A stretch of 64,000 nt of DNA from Gelidibacter mesophilus DSM 14095 (GTDB lineage Bacteria > Bacteroidota > Bacteroidia > Flavobacteriales > Flavobacteriaceae): assembly GCF_000423005.1 (NCBI RefSeq), contig NZ_AUHD01000010.1, positions 62,001 to 126,000 of the forward strand, read 5' to 3'. Both the position numbers and the translations under genes were made by a program. Below are positions 17,609 through 26,664 of this stretch, in pieces. How positions within the stretch are numbered: the stretch's first letter is position 1; every line of letters begins with the position of its first letter. The notes under the pieces are model-generated. The model did no database searches. It was not told the DNA's origin and worked only from the letters and a program-made list of their open reading frames with translations.

Positions 17609-19000
17609 ATGCCAAAAAACGCCATTCATTTTCAAATCTCAGAGCGTAAACTCCTGCTCCGTGGTATGGATTTGCTTATGGTTATTTTTGGTTTGTATTT
17701 GTTGGGGCTCTTTTTTGATTATGCCTACTTGAAAATCTGTTGGGAAAACAGTTTGGCTATTGCTATTCTTTTATTTTATTTGGCGGTATTTGGGACTGTT
17801 TTCGAAATCTACGATTTACAGAAATCCAGCCAGTTGGACGTCACTTTTAAAATTATTGTATTTACCGTTTCTACAAGTGTTTTGTTTTACTTTTTGACCC
17901 CAGTGTTAACACCTTTTCTACCTGAAAAGCGCCTCCAAATTGTTTATTTTTATCTTACCATCGCCTTTTTTATCTTTTTATGGCGGATGGCCTATGTGAC
18001 CTTAATTGCCTCCCCACGATTTTATAAACGTGTGCTGTTGGTGGGTGAGCCGTTTTATGTTGAGGATTTTGTCAATGCGTTGAGCCAATCAGACCCTAAT
18101 TATAAAATTGTGGGTTTTATTAATTGTGAAGTGCCAAAAAATGAACCGATAAAATTTAAAGGGGTCACAGAATATGGCGCATTGGAGCTACTTAAAACGA
18201 TTGAAGATCAAAATATATCAGAAGTGGTTGTGGCCAGTTACAATTCCGAGAATATTACGGTAGATGTCTATAATGATCTCATGTTGCTGTTAGAAAGTGG
18301 TTTTACGATTAGAGAATATTCGCAGGTTTATGAAGAAATTACAAATCGGGTCCCTGTTCAGTTTATAGGGAAGGATTTTTATAAGTATTTCCCATTTAGC
18401 CGAAGCAATCAAAACACCTTATATCTGTTTTTTCACCGTCTATTTGATATCCTCTTTTCATTGATAGGCCTGTTTTTTGGAATTCTAATTTTGCCACTAA
18501 TTGTTATAGGTAATCTATGCGGCAATAAAGGGCCTTTGTTATACCGACAAGAACGGGTTGGGAAGAATGGAAAGCTTTTTGAAATAATCAAGTTAAGAAG
18601 TATGATTATTAATGCGGAAACCAATGGCGCCAAATGGGCCGAATTGAATGATGTTAGAATTACCAAGTTTGGAAAGTTTCTCCGTAGAAGTCGTATTGAT
18701 GAAATCCCCCAGTTCTTGAACATTATTAAAGGCGAGATGAGTATGATTGGGCCACGACCAGAACGTCCAGTTTTTGTTGAAGAACTCGCAAAAACGATAC
18801 CCTTCTATGAAACGCGACATATTGTAAAGCCCGGTTTGACGGGATGGGCGCAAGTGAAAACCCGCTACGGCGCATCAGTTGACGAAAGTCTTGTAAAGTT
18901 ACAATATGATCTTTTCTACATTAAACATAAAAGCTTTTTCCTCGATTTGAATATTATGGTGAAGACTTTGAGTACTGTTTTGTATTATAGAGGACAGTAG
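17609..19000 (+). CDS. Polyprenyl glycosylphosphotransferase (initiating sugar transferase)
   Basis: A 463-residue WcaJ/WbaP-type enzyme that transfers sugar-1-phosphate to undecaprenyl phosphate, starting each repeat unit at the inner membrane. Residues about 20-130 hold four membrane helices, 140-250 a soluble CoA-binding-like domain (KRVLLVGEPFYVEDF, VVGFIN-type strand), and from about 265 the catalytic bacterial sugar transferase domain: a re-entrant membrane helix FDILFSLIGLFFGILILPLI, then LYRQERVGKNGKLFEIIKLRSM, RRSRIDEIPQFLNIIKGEMSMIGPRPERP and KPGLTGWAQV. All catalytic-domain motifs are intact. It ends the polysaccharide locus and has its own candidate promoter. Confidence 0.95.
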   Translation: MPKNAIHFQISERKLLLRGMDLLMVIFGLYLLGLFFDYAYLKICWENSLAIAILLFYLAVFGTVFEIYDLQKSSQLDVTFKIIVFTVSTSVLFYFLTPVLTPFLPEKRLQIVYFYLTIAFFIFLWRMAYVTLIASPRFYKRVLLVGEPFYVEDFVNALSQSDPNYKIVGFINCEVPKNEPIKFKGVTEYGALELLKTIEDQNISEVVVASYNSENITVDVYNDLMLLLESGFTIREYSQVYEEITNRVPVQFIGKDFYKYFPFSRSNQNTLYLFFHRLFDILFSLIGLFFGILILPLIVIGNLCGNKGPLLYRQERVGKNGKLFEIIKLRSMIINAETNGAKWAELNDVRITKFGKFLRRSRIDEIPQFLNIIKGEMSMIGPRPERPVFVEELAKTIPFYETRHIVKPGLTGWAQVKTRYGASVDESLVKLQYDLFYIKHKSFFLDLNIMVKTLSTVLYYRGQ

Positions 19001-19201
19001 GTGGTGGGCAGTGACGATTGAGGATTGACGATTGTTGATTGATGATTGTAGAAGGTTTGAATAGCGAATATTGAATGTGGAATACCGAATGGGGAAGTTT
19101 GCAGACTGAAGACTGAGGACAGAGAGACTGATTAACTGATATCGGATAACGGATAACTGAGAAATTGATAACTGGAAATAATAAAAACAAACAAAAACAT
19201 T
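19001..19201. other. Spacer with degenerate word array
   Basis: No gene is seen. The plus strand consists of imperfect reiterations: GACGATTGAGGATTG-type words at 19010-19050 and AGACTGAAGACTGAGGAC-type words at 19098-19120, followed by TAACTGATA-type words. The complementary form of the second word family appears at about 21480-21530 in front of the cyclophilin-FKBP gene. Confidence 0.45.
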
Positions 19202-20002
19202 ATGACAGCACACGAAATTGACTACAGAATCTACGGTGAAGAAATGCAATACGTAGAAATAGAACTTGATCCTCAGGAGGGCGTTGTAGCTGAAGCCGGT
19301 AGTTTTATGATGATGGATGACGGCATAAAAATGGAAACTATTTTTGGTGATGGATCTGAACAAAACAAAGGATTTTTAGGCTCAATCTTAGGAGCCGGGA
19401 AGCGTATCCTCACCGGAGAGAATTTGTTTATGACCATGTTTTATAATGTCCTTCCGGGAAAGCGAAATGTATCTTTTGCATCGCCATATCCAGGAAAAAT
19501 TATTCCTATTGATCTTACGGAATTCGCAGGCAAGTTTATCTGTCAGAAGGATGCTTTTTTATGTGCGGCAAAAGGAGTGAGTGTGGGCATTGAGTTCTCA
19601 AAAAAAATGGGACGCGGCTTTTTTGGAGGAGAAGGGTTTATCATGCAAAAGCTGGAAGGTGACGGTTTGGCATTTGTGCATGCAGGAGGTACGATGGCCA
19701 AAAAAGTGCTTCAAGCTGGAGAAGTGTTGCGGGTGGATACAGGCTGTTTGATAGGGTTTACCCAAAACATAGACTATGATATTGAGTTTATAGGAGGGAT
19801 TAAGAACAAATTGTTTGGTGGCGAAGGCCTTTTTTATGCAAAGCTCCAAGGGCCGGGAACCGTTTACATACAGTCTTTGCCATTCAGTAGGCTGGCAGCG
19901 CGGGTTTGGGCAAGCGCTCCGCAAGGCGGTGGTAAACAGAAAGGTGAAGGCAGTATTTTGGGCGGATTGGGGAATATTTTGGATGGGGATAATCGTTTTT
20001 GA
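19202..20002 (+). CDS. AIM24/TIGR00266 family protein
   Basis: A 266-residue protein of the AIM24 family (TIGR00266), a beta-rich fold common in bacteria and in mitochondrial biogenesis factors; no biochemical role is established. Visible features are the opening segment [35 protein letters not shown], repeated glycine-rich strands ([45 protein letters not shown]) and the end [13 protein letters not shown], all conserved across the family. Length is typical. No signal peptide or membrane helix is present, so it is probably cytosolic. It stands alone between the polysaccharide locus and a small orphan gene. Confidence 0.88.
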   Translation: MTAHEIDYRIYGEEMQYVEIELDPQEGVVAEAGSFMMMDDGIKMETIFGDGSEQNKGFLGSILGAGKRILTGENLFMTMFYNVLPGKRNVSFASPYPGKIIPIDLTEFAGKFICQKDAFLCAAKGVSVGIEFSKKMGRGFFGGEGFIMQKLEGDGLAFVHAGGTMAKKVLQAGEVLRVDTGCLIGFTQNIDYDIEFIGGIKNKLFGGEGLFYAKLQGPGTVYIQSLPFSRLAARVWASAPQGGGKQKGEGSILGGLGNILDGDNRF

Positions 20003-20142
20003 ATCAACGTGGGCTTTTATAATTTGTTAAAGTTATCTTTACGTTGTGTTCCATAGGTTTTTTTTACTAATTTTAAGCAACCTTAAATATAGATGCCTAT
20101 TATTGAAATCTACCTAATATTTATAACCTAAACTAAAAAATC

Positions 20143-20340
20143 ATGGCAAGAGCAATGTTTGAGTACACTAAAACGGTACTTAGCAAAGTTAGTTTTGATC
20201 CCGCACTGTTCTGTAGAGAAGTTCAAAAAGCTATTCACCGCTTACTACCTTACGAACTTGAAGAACTAGAGATTTTCATTAGATCTCTGATACAGCAGAA
20301 TCCCAACTTAAATCAATGTTTAATCTATTTAAAAACATAA
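20143..20340 (+). CDS. Small hypothetical protein, 65 residues
   Basis: A 65-residue protein with no recognised family. It is predicted helical, with a pattern VLSKVSFDPALFCREVQKAIHRLLPYELEELEIFI that alternates charged and hydrophobic residues and holds two Cys (24 and 60). There is no signal peptide. Support for it being real: a clean ATG, codon use like its neighbours, 140 bp of upstream sequence with a weak candidate promoter (TTG at 20044, 21 bases, TAATTTTA at 20068-20075), and a perfect intrinsic terminator two bases after the stop codon. It looks like a monocistronic gene. Confidence 0.75.
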   Translation: MARAMFEYTKTVLSKVSFDPALFCREVQKAIHRLLPYELEELEIFIRSLIQQNPNLNQCLIYLKT

Positions 20341-20341
20341 T

Positions 20342-20370
20342 AAAAAAGCGACCAATTGGTCGCTTTTTTT
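20342..20370 (+). terminator. Intrinsic terminator after the small orphan gene
   Basis: A perfect palindrome: A6-GCGACC-AATT-GGTCGC-T6, starting two bases after the stop codon and ending in seven T. The A and T tracts allow it to work for the plus strand here. Confidence 0.9.
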
Positions 20371-20449
20371 ATGGATGAAATCAAAATTTAGTTCTATAGG
20401 TTTTTCAAAGTTGTCTAAGACCTTATTGCTAAGATATGCCTGGGCCTAT

Positions 20450-21388
20450 TTATTTTGGGAGCGGACTAATTATTTTAACATTTTGAAAAGCAATAGCCCC
20501 ACGGATAATTCCGGAAATTACGTCGTGCAAAGCCTCAATAATTTGCATTTTTAACTCGCTTCTATGATAAATAATACTCACTTCACGGGCCGGAGAAGGC
20601 TCTGTAAAATGATGGAGATTCTTTTTTAGATTGTCATTGAGTTCAAGAGTATGTAAATAGGGGAGCAGCGTCATGCCCAATTCTTCATTTGAAAGCTTGA
20701 TCAAGGTTTCAATACTCCCACTTTCCAACTGAAAACTATCATCAGTCTGATCCTTAAAGGCCTTACAAAGATTGATGATTCCATCCCTAAAGCAATGCCC
20801 ATCTTCAAGCAGTAACATATCATCAATTTCAAGATCGGACACTTCAATTTTTTTCTTGCTATAAAGTCGGTGGTGTTCTGGAATATAACCAACAAACGGC
20901 TCATAATAGAGCACGCGCTCCTTGATGTTTTCAATTTCCAAAGGTGTCGCTGCAATAGCCGCATCTAGATGGCCTTCTTTAATTCTTTGGATAATATCAT
21001 CCGTGGTTAATTCTTCAATTTTAAGTTTCACCTTAGGGTATTTCTTAATAAATGCCTTAAGGAACATGGGCAGCAAAGTTGGCATGATGGTGGGAATGAT
21101 TCCAATACGGAATTCGCCACCAATAAATCCTTTTTGTTGATCTACAATATCTTGGATCCGCTCTGATTCATTCACGATATTTCGAGCTTGATGGACAATT
21201 TTCCGTCCAACGTCTGTGAGTTCGATAGGTTTTTTACTCCGATCAAAAATAAGAACATCGAGCTCTTCTTCTAGTTTTTGAATTTGCGTGCTCAATGTCG
21301 GTTGGGTAACAAAACATTTTTCGGCTGCTTTTGTGAAGTTTTTTTGTTCCGCAATTGCCAGAACATAAGTTAATTGGGTAATGGTCAT
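20450..21388 (-). CDS. oxyR: Hydrogen peroxide-sensing LysR regulator OxyR
   Basis: A 312-residue LysR-type regulator. The N-terminal winged helix-turn-helix is intact (MTITQLTYVLAIAEQKNFTKAAEKCFVTQPTLSTQIQKLE). In the effector domain the segment LLLEDGHCFRDGIINLC places cysteines at residues 199 and 208, the same spacing and numbering as the peroxide-sensing disulphide pair of Escherichia coli OxyR. It should therefore respond to peroxide and activate catalase, peroxidase or Dps-type genes; a dps gene is at the end of this window. The upstream region is AT-rich with four CTAT words (21405-21438), which could be part of an autoregulatory site. It is transcribed alone. Confidence 0.93.
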   Translation of the reverse strand: MTITQLTYVLAIAEQKNFTKAAEKCFVTQPTLSTQIQKLEEELDVLIFDRSKKPIELTDVGRKIVHQARNIVNESERIQDIVDQQKGFIGGEFRIGIIPTIMPTLLPMFLKAFIKKYPKVKLKIEELTTDDIIQRIKEGHLDAAIAATPLEIENIKERVLYYEPFVGYIPEHHRLYSKKKIEVSDLEIDDMLLLEDGHCFRDGIINLCKAFKDQTDDSFQLESGSIETLIKLSNEELGMTLLPYLHTLELNDNLKKNLHHFTEPSPAREVSIIYHRSELKMQIIEALHDVISGIIRGAIAFQNVKIISPLPK

Positions 21389-21619
21389 GGTTATTCATTT
21401 AAACTATAAAAATATATAAACTATCTATAAAAGCTATTATAAAAATGGTTAATAAAAGCTTAAAATCAATTGGCAGTTTTGAGTTGGCAGCCTTCAGTCT
21501 TCCGTCACTTGGCATCTCATCCTCCGTTCGCGGTCGGCGCTCCGGCACCAACCTGTCGTTCTTCGCCATTATCCTTTCCTAACCTACCCACTCCTCCCCA
21601 ATTTTTCCAAATCAATTCG

Positions 21620-21627
21620 TATCTTTG
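21620..21627 (+). promoter_or_regulatory. Candidate -7 element (TATCTTTG)
   Basis: TATCTTTG matches the Bacteroidetes -7 consensus exactly and lies 26 bp before the ATG of the cyclophilin-FKBP gene. No TTG stands at the expected -33 distance, so support is partial. Confidence 0.45.
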
Positions 21628-21653
21628 CCATTGCAAACAAAAAATAAAATACA

Positions 21654-22586
21654 ATGCAAGACGGCTTATATGCAAAATTCATCACCAACAAAGGTGATAT
21701 TTTAGTGAATTTGGAATACAAAAGAACCCCGGGCACAGTTGGTAATTTTGTGGCGTTGGCGGAAGGAAATTTAGAGAATTCTGTGAAACCACAAGGCACA
21801 CCTTATTATGATGGTTTGAAATTTCATCGTGTGATTCCTGATTTTATGATCCAAGGGGGATGTCCTAAGGGCACAGGTACTGGTGATCCAGGATATAAAT
21901 TTGAAGATGAGTTTCATCAAGACTTAAGACATGACGCTCCAGGCGTTTTGTCAATGGCGAATTCAGGGCCGGGATCTAACGGCAGTCAATTTTTTATAAC
22001 CCATATCGCTACACCATGGTTGGATGATAAACATACCGTTTTTGGGAATGTTATTGAAGGACAGGATGTGGTGGATGCCATTGTTCAGGGCGATCAAATT
22101 GAAAAATTGGAGATTGTTAGAGTAGGTGAAGAGGCTGAGGACTTTAATGGTGTTGAGGCTTTTAGAACCTTTGAAGGTTCAAGAGAAGAGCGCATTGCTC
22201 AAGAACGTAAGGCAAACGAAGCGGAACTTGACAAATTGGCGACAGGTTTTGATAAAACCAAAAGCGGTTTGCGCTATAAAATTATTAATAAGGGAACTGG
22301 GAAGGCCGCAGAGAAAGGTAAGACCGTTTCGGTACACTATAAAGGCCAATTGGCTGACGGAACTGTTTTTGACTCGTCCTACAAACGTAAACAACCGTTA
22401 GAGTTTCAAGTTGGTGTAGGTCAGGTAATTTCTGGATGGGATGAAGGCATTTGTTTATTGAACGTTGGTGATAAGGCACGTTTGGTCATTCCTAGTGATT
22501 TAGGCTACGGCGCGCAGGGTGCCGGAGGTGTAATACCCCCAAATGCCATTTTGGTTTTTGATGTGGAATTGATGGATGTGAAATAA
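21654..22586 (+). CDS. Cyclophilin-FKBP fusion peptidyl-prolyl isomerase
   Basis: A 310-residue protein carrying two unrelated prolyl isomerase domains. Residues about 1-165 are a cyclophilin: [44 protein letters not shown] with the catalytic Arg of FHRV, and [10 protein letters not shown], then [14 protein letters not shown]. Residues about 205-310 are an FKBP domain: [59 protein letters not shown] and [23 protein letters not shown] charged helix (about 175-200) links them. There is no signal peptide, so it acts in the cytosol. Dual immunophilins in this order are known from Flavobacterium relatives. It is monocistronic, with a strong terminator 15 bp downstream. Confidence 0.95.
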   Translation: MQDGLYAKFITNKGDILVNLEYKRTPGTVGNFVALAEGNLENSVKPQGTPYYDGLKFHRVIPDFMIQGGCPKGTGTGDPGYKFEDEFHQDLRHDAPGVLSMANSGPGSNGSQFFITHIATPWLDDKHTVFGNVIEGQDVVDAIVQGDQIEKLEIVRVGEEAEDFNGVEAFRTFEGSREERIAQERKANEAELDKLATGFDKTKSGLRYKIINKGTGKAAEKGKTVSVHYKGQLADGTVFDSSYKRKQPLEFQVGVGQVISGWDEGICLLNVGDKARLVIPSDLGYGAQGAGGVIPPNAILVFDVELMDVK

Positions 22587-22601
22587 ACTTGCATGTATAT
22601 A

Positions 22602-22641
22602 CCAATAAAAAACGCAGCTCTAGAGCTGCGTTTTTTATTGG
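22602..22641. terminator. Perfect 40-bp palindromic terminator
   Basis: The arms CCAATAAAAAACGCAGCTCT and its exact reverse complement meet without spacer. The GC-rich core is flanked by A6 on one side and T6 on the other, so it can end transcription from both strands, serving the fusion isomerase gene and the convergent minus-strand genes. Confidence 0.93.
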
Positions 22642-22840
22642 TTCAACCACTGTCGCTTTTTGACGAATTGTAACTTCGAATTTTCAAGCAAGAGGAATTG
22701 AGAGCTGTTTGGCAATCGAAATTATCAATCAAAGGGCGTGTCTCCGAAAACTAAATTTTCTATATGCTCACTTCCAAATCCTAAAAAATGGTATCAAATT
22801 TTTATAAAACAAAAATAAAGAGGTGTAAAGTGAAAGCAAT

Positions 22841-23077
22841 TTATTCAGAATACACCTGTCCGCGATGAGGTTTTAAAGCATCTCTCAAAGGTTTCATTTG
22901 ATCTTCAGAAACTACCAGATACGCAATGGCGTGGGCGTCATTGAGAACTTCAAATCCTGAAAAGAGGTCCATATAGTTTTCTGCTTCAATAAATTCATTG
23001 AGATGTACAGCGTGGTGTTCAGCGATCTTTAAACCGTCGGGACCTTTAAAATCCCAGATTAATTTTAGTTTACGCAT
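22841..23077 (-). CDS. Small conserved hypothetical protein, 78 residues
   Basis: A 78-residue protein, MRKLKLIWDFKGPDGLKIAEHH.., with no family that I can name securely. Its alternation of strands and helices (KLKLIWDFKG, AIAYLVVSEDQMKPLRDALKPHRGQVY) suggests a small ferredoxin-like alpha-beta fold of the dimeric barrel type. I take the ATG at 23077, which overlaps the end of the upstream SRPBCC gene by 8 bp; an upstream start at 23104 would extend nine residues into that gene. The two genes are clearly co-transcribed, so they may share a function. No signal peptide. Confidence 0.75.
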   Translation of the reverse strand: MRKLKLIWDFKGPDGLKIAEHHAVHLNEFIEAENYMDLFSGFEVLNDAHAIAYLVVSEDQMKPLRDALKPHRGQVYSE

Positions 23078-23525
23078 GGCTAACAGAGATTCCTTTTTCA
23101 GCAAAGTTCTTAAAATCCTTCATGTATTGCAAGGTCTGTTTCTTAAATGTTTTTGGCATTAGCCAAATCATCATGCGCATCTTAAAATTTAGAGGTACAA
23201 ATTCATTGACACTCACCCATTTGGTGAAGTTTTCAGGTGTGGGACCAAAATAATTTTCTTGGATATCGTCCAGACCATCTATATTATAAGTGCTATGCAC
23301 TTCATAAGGCAGGTTTTTATGTGTAATGGTTTCAATAAGTGCCATTTGATTTTTTCCTACCTTATAATGGGTCTTCATTTTTGACCCAAAGGCACCCGGA
23401 GTTCCGGAGACATGTTCAACGGAAATAAAACCGCGTTGCCAATGCTTCAGGTTTTCAATGGTGTCAAACATTTTTGTGCAAATGTCCAAAGGCACTTCAA
23501 TCACTATGTCTACAGTATATTTCAT
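23070..23525 (-). CDS. SRPBCC (START-like) family protein
   Basis: A 151-residue protein of the SRPBCC/polyketide-cyclase-like superfamily, which forms a deep hydrophobic ligand cavity. MKYTVDIVIEVPLDICTKMFDTIENLKHWQRGFISVEHVSG is the typical first strand-helix-strand unit with the conserved W near residue 29, and the C-terminal long helix (TFKKQTLQYMKDFKNFAEKG) closes the cavity. I chose ATG 23525, which starts directly at the fold; the in-frame extension to 23675 is AT-rich and shows no domain. The ligand is unknown. It overlaps the next small gene by 8 bp. Confidence 0.8.
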   Translation of the reverse strand: MKYTVDIVIEVPLDICTKMFDTIENLKHWQRGFISVEHVSGTPGAFGSKMKTHYKVGKNQMALIETITHKNLPYEVHSTYNIDGLDDIQENYFGPTPENFTKWVSVNEFVPLNFKMRMMIWLMPKTFKKQTLQYMKDFKNFAEKGISVSHA

Positions 23526-23866
23526 GGATTGAGATAAAAAATAGATAACGTCTAAGTAAAGATAATTGGTTTTTAGAAAAAATAGAAGTCTTTGAGACCA
23601 ACAGTCCAAAAAGTATGTTGAGATGTTATTTACGGTGAAATTGAGGTAAAATGAATCGGAAATAAATGGCATCAACCATCTGGATTGCCGAATATTATCA
23701 ACAGCATCATATACTAAATTTAGATGTGCATCGTTTGAAAAAAAAGCAACTTGTTTAATGCGCTAATTATATTATTTTTGCAAATAGTGTCAACCTGGTT
23801 CTAACAAAAATGAAATAGCACTTTTTAATGCCGCTTATTTCAATCTAAAGAAATCAAAATAGCATA
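23526..23866. other. 341-bp divergent intergenic region
   Basis: This separates the minus-strand SRPBCC gene from the plus-strand folding-factor operon. I see no gene in it. It contains the promoter at 23751-23780. On the minus strand, TATCTTTA near 23555-23562 could be a weak -7 element for the SRPBCC gene. Confidence 0.5.
23751..23780 (+). promoter_or_regulatory. Flavobacterial promoter of the folding-factor operon
   Basis: TTG (23751-23753), 19 bases, TATTTTTG (23773-23780): an exact match to the Bacteroidetes sigma-A pattern. Transcription would begin near 23787, leaving a leader of about 80 bases before the first ATG at 23867. Confidence 0.7.
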
Positions 23867-25813
23867 ATGAAATTATATGTCAGTTTAGTAATGCTTTGGC
23901 TAACCACCTTCGCTAATGCACAAATGTCTTCTAAAGATATATTGTTTACTGTGGAAGATGAGCCTATCAAGGCAGAAGAATTCATGAGAGTTTACAATAA
24001 GAACTTGGATTTGGTGAAAGATGAGAGTCAAAAGGATATTGATGGTTATCTCAAGCTCTTTGTGAATTATCAGTTAAAGATAAAAGAAGCTAAACGTTTG
24101 GGATTGGATCAGGATGAAAAATACATTAAGGAATTTTCGTCCTACAAAGACCAATTGGTTAAAAACTATCTGTCAGATTCCAAAGTTACTGAAGCGCTCA
24201 CCAAGGAAGCTTACGAGAGAATGCGTTATGAAGTAAAAGCAAGTCACATTTTGATTCGCTTAGAAGAAAACGTGACAGATACTTTAGAGGTCTATCAGGA
24301 TTTGATGAAATTGCGCAATCGTGTCATAAAGGAAGGTTTTGAGACTGTTAAAGATGACGTGCATAATGGCAAGACGGTTTTTGCAGAAGAGTTAGGCTAT
24401 TTTTCGGCCTTTAAAATGGTTTATGAATTTGAGAATGCCGCTTACAACACTAAAGTAGGTGAGGTTTCCCAACCTTTTAGAACCCGATTTGGCTATCATA
24501 TTGTGAATGTAGAAGACAAGCGCCAATCATTGGGCGAGGTTACCGTAGCACATATTATGGTAACGCCAAATGAAAAGGATAGCCTGTCAGCTCCTGAAAA
24601 GCGCATCACCCAGATTTACAACATGATTAAAAAGGATGAGGATTTTGAAATCTTGGCAAAACAGTTTTCTGACGATAAAAGCTCTGCCAGTGACGGTGGA
24701 AAATTAGCACCGTTCTCTGGTGGCCAATTGAATGCTCCAGAATTTGAAAATGTGGCTTTTGGAATGAAAACTATTGGTGACGTTTCTAAACCTTTTGAAA
24801 CCAATTATGGCTGGCATATTATCAAGTTACTGGATAAGAAGGGAGTTCCGGCCTATGATGATGTCAAATTTGATATCGAAAATAAAATTCAGCGCGATTC
24901 TCGCTCCAGCCTCATCAATACAACCTTGGCAAATGATTTAAAACAAACGTATGACATAGTGCCCAATCCTAATGGCAAGGTATATTTCGAATCCATCTTA
25001 AATAATAATTTTTTTAAGAACGCTTGGGTATTGCCTAAGAACTTTCAAAAAGATGAAGTGTTATTCACCATTGAGAAAGACACGATACGCTATGACGATT
25101 TTGGAAAGCGCCTCATGAGCATCCAGAGAGTTTATACGGAGAAGTCCATGCCTTTTAAAACCATCATTGAAAAGGAATACAAAAACTTTGAAGAGGATGC
25201 CATTTTAAAGTACCATAAAGAAAATTTGGAGTTTGTTAATGAAGAATATGCCCAGATCTTGGCAGAATATAGAGACGGTTTGTTGTTGTTCGATCTTATG
25301 GAGAAAGAAGTCTGGAATGCCGCTGCTTCTGATAGCATAGGACTTCAAAAATATTATAGTGCGCACAAGGATAACTATTTTTGGGAAGATCGGGTGGATG
25401 TTGTGATTGCGACATCGACTAGAGAAAAGGATATCAAAACCGTGGCAAAACTCCTTAAAAGTGGGAAGTCCTCAGAAGAAATTAGCAACCAGTTAAATAC
25501 AGATCAGGTGCAGAGGGTCATGTTTACCAAGGGCATCAAACCTGCAGACGACCCAAGTTTGCCTGAAGAGGAGCTTATTAGAACTGGACTTTCAAAAATT
25601 TACCATTATAACAGTGCCTATCATGTTATTAAAGTCAATGCCTTGCTGCCAAAGACCAATAAAACGTTTGATGAAGCCAAAGGTAAGATTATCAGTGATT
25701 ATCAAAATGCTTTGGAAGCCAAATGGCTAGAAGATCTCCATGAACGTTATGAGGTTGATATCAATGCCGATGTATTACAGAAAGTTAAATCTCAAATTAA
25801 TGAGGAACCTTGA
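23867..25813 (+). CDS. Periplasmic peptidyl-prolyl isomerase with two parvulin domains
   Basis: A 648-residue exported parvulin-type isomerase/chaperone that should help outer-membrane proteins fold. Residues 1-18 are a signal peptide ending ANAQ. A SurA-N-like helical segment follows, then two rotamase domains: the first around 120-225 (EVKASHILIRLEE to PFRTRFGYHIVNVED) and the second around 226-325 (EVTVAHIMVTPNE to PFETNYGWHIIKLLDKKG). The C-terminal 320 residues are a further helical and partly degenerate region. Two rotamase domains in one chain resemble SurA, but the protein is longer than the usual 430 residues. The following gene starts in a 4-base overlap (TTGA). Confidence 0.9.
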   Translation: MKLYVSLVMLWLTTFANAQMSSKDILFTVEDEPIKAEEFMRVYNKNLDLVKDESQKDIDGYLKLFVNYQLKIKEAKRLGLDQDEKYIKEFSSYKDQLVKNYLSDSKVTEALTKEAYERMRYEVKASHILIRLEENVTDTLEVYQDLMKLRNRVIKEGFETVKDDVHNGKTVFAEELGYFSAFKMVYEFENAAYNTKVGEVSQPFRTRFGYHIVNVEDKRQSLGEVTVAHIMVTPNEKDSLSAPEKRITQIYNMIKKDEDFEILAKQFSDDKSSASDGGKLAPFSGGQLNAPEFENVAFGMKTIGDVSKPFETNYGWHIIKLLDKKGVPAYDDVKFDIENKIQRDSRSSLINTTLANDLKQTYDIVPNPNGKVYFESILNNNFFKNAWVLPKNFQKDEVLFTIEKDTIRYDDFGKRLMSIQRVYTEKSMPFKTIIEKEYKNFEEDAILKYHKENLEFVNEEYAQILAEYRDGLLLFDLMEKEVWNAAASDSIGLQKYYSAHKDNYFWEDRVDVVIATSTREKDIKTVAKLLKSGKSSEEISNQLNTDQVQRVMFTKGIKPADDPSLPEEELIRTGLSKIYHYNSAYHVIKVNALLPKTNKTFDEAKGKIISDYQNALEAKWLEDLHERYEVDINADVLQKVKSQINEEP

Positions 25814-26664
25814 TTAAAAAAGCCATTTTAGTAATCGTAACGAGCTCCTTTCTGTTCTCTTGTAATTTTTTCAAGCAGACCGATGATAGGATTCCCGTGG
25901 CTAGAGTTGGAGAATCGTTTCTTTATGATGAAGATGTCATGGATTTAGTGGCAGAAGGAACCTCTGTAGAAGATAGCACGCTTATCGTGAACGGCTATAT
26001 TACGCGATGGGCCACACAGCTCCTGTTGGTTGAAGGGGCAAAAAGAAATTTGCCGGAAGAGATTCAAAATGATTTTAGCAAATTGATCAATCAATATCGT
26101 AATGACCTGTATACCAAAGCCTATGTGGAAGCCTTGGTAAAACGAAATATTGATACTGCCGTATCTACTGCAGAGGCACAACGGATTTATGAAAATAATA
26201 AAGAATCCTTTAAACTTAATGAAGAGTTGATCAAATTGAGGTATATCAACATCTCACAAAGTGCACTCAATAAAGACGATATTGAAAAGCGCTTTAAAAG
26301 GTTTGATGAGAAGGACCAACGCTATCTCGATTCTTTGCACGTTCAATTTAAATCGTACTCGTTAAATGACTCCATTTGGGTAAAGGTCGCTCAGGTAGTG
26401 GAAAAAATTCCGGTATTGAGCAGTGACAACAAAAAAGAACTGTTAAAAAAATCTAATTTTATACAGCTCAAAGATTCAATAGGCCTATATTTGATCCAAA
26501 TTAATGAGGTCTTGCAACAAAATGATTATGCGCCATTAGAATATGTAAAACCTACGGTAAAACAAATCATAATGAATCGTAGAAAATTAGAACTCATCAA
26601 GCAATTTGAAAAAGATATCACAAAAGATGCCATTAAAAATAACCAATTTGAAATTTACAACTAA
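25810..26664 (+). CDS. SurA-N-like lipoprotein without rotamase domain
   Basis: A 284-residue lipoprotein. MIKKAILVIVTSSFLFSC has a lipobox, FLFSC, with Cys18 as the lipidated residue. It then reads PVARVGESFLYDEDVMDLVAEG, the SurA/PpiC N-domain opening in which a strand precedes helices that bind unfolded client segments, but no parvulin catalytic motif (HILI.., FGYHI) follows. It is therefore more likely a holdase chaperone than an isomerase. The start is TTG at 25810, overlapping the upstream stop as TTGA; no ATG would retain the lipobox. The next gene begins inside it. Neighbours on both sides are full isomerases, suggesting the three act together on envelope proteins. Confidence 0.8.
   Translation: MIKKAILVIVTSSFLFSCNFFKQTDDRIPVARVGESFLYDEDVMDLVAEGTSVEDSTLIVNGYITRWATQLLLVEGAKRNLPEEIQNDFSKLINQYRNDLYTKAYVEALVKRNIDTAVSTAEAQRIYENNKESFKLNEELIKLRYINISQSALNKDDIEKRFKRFDEKDQRYLDSLHVQFKSYSLNDSIWVKVAQVVEKIPVLSSDNKKELLKKSNFIQLKDSIGLYLIQINEVLQQNDYAPLEYVKPTVKQIIMNRRKLELIKQFEKDITKDAIKNNQFEIYN

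Noticed and set aside
23526-23675. 50-residue N-terminal extension of the SRPBCC protein
   Set aside because: The extension is AT-rich and does not resemble a signal peptide or domain; the fold starts exactly at ATG 23525.
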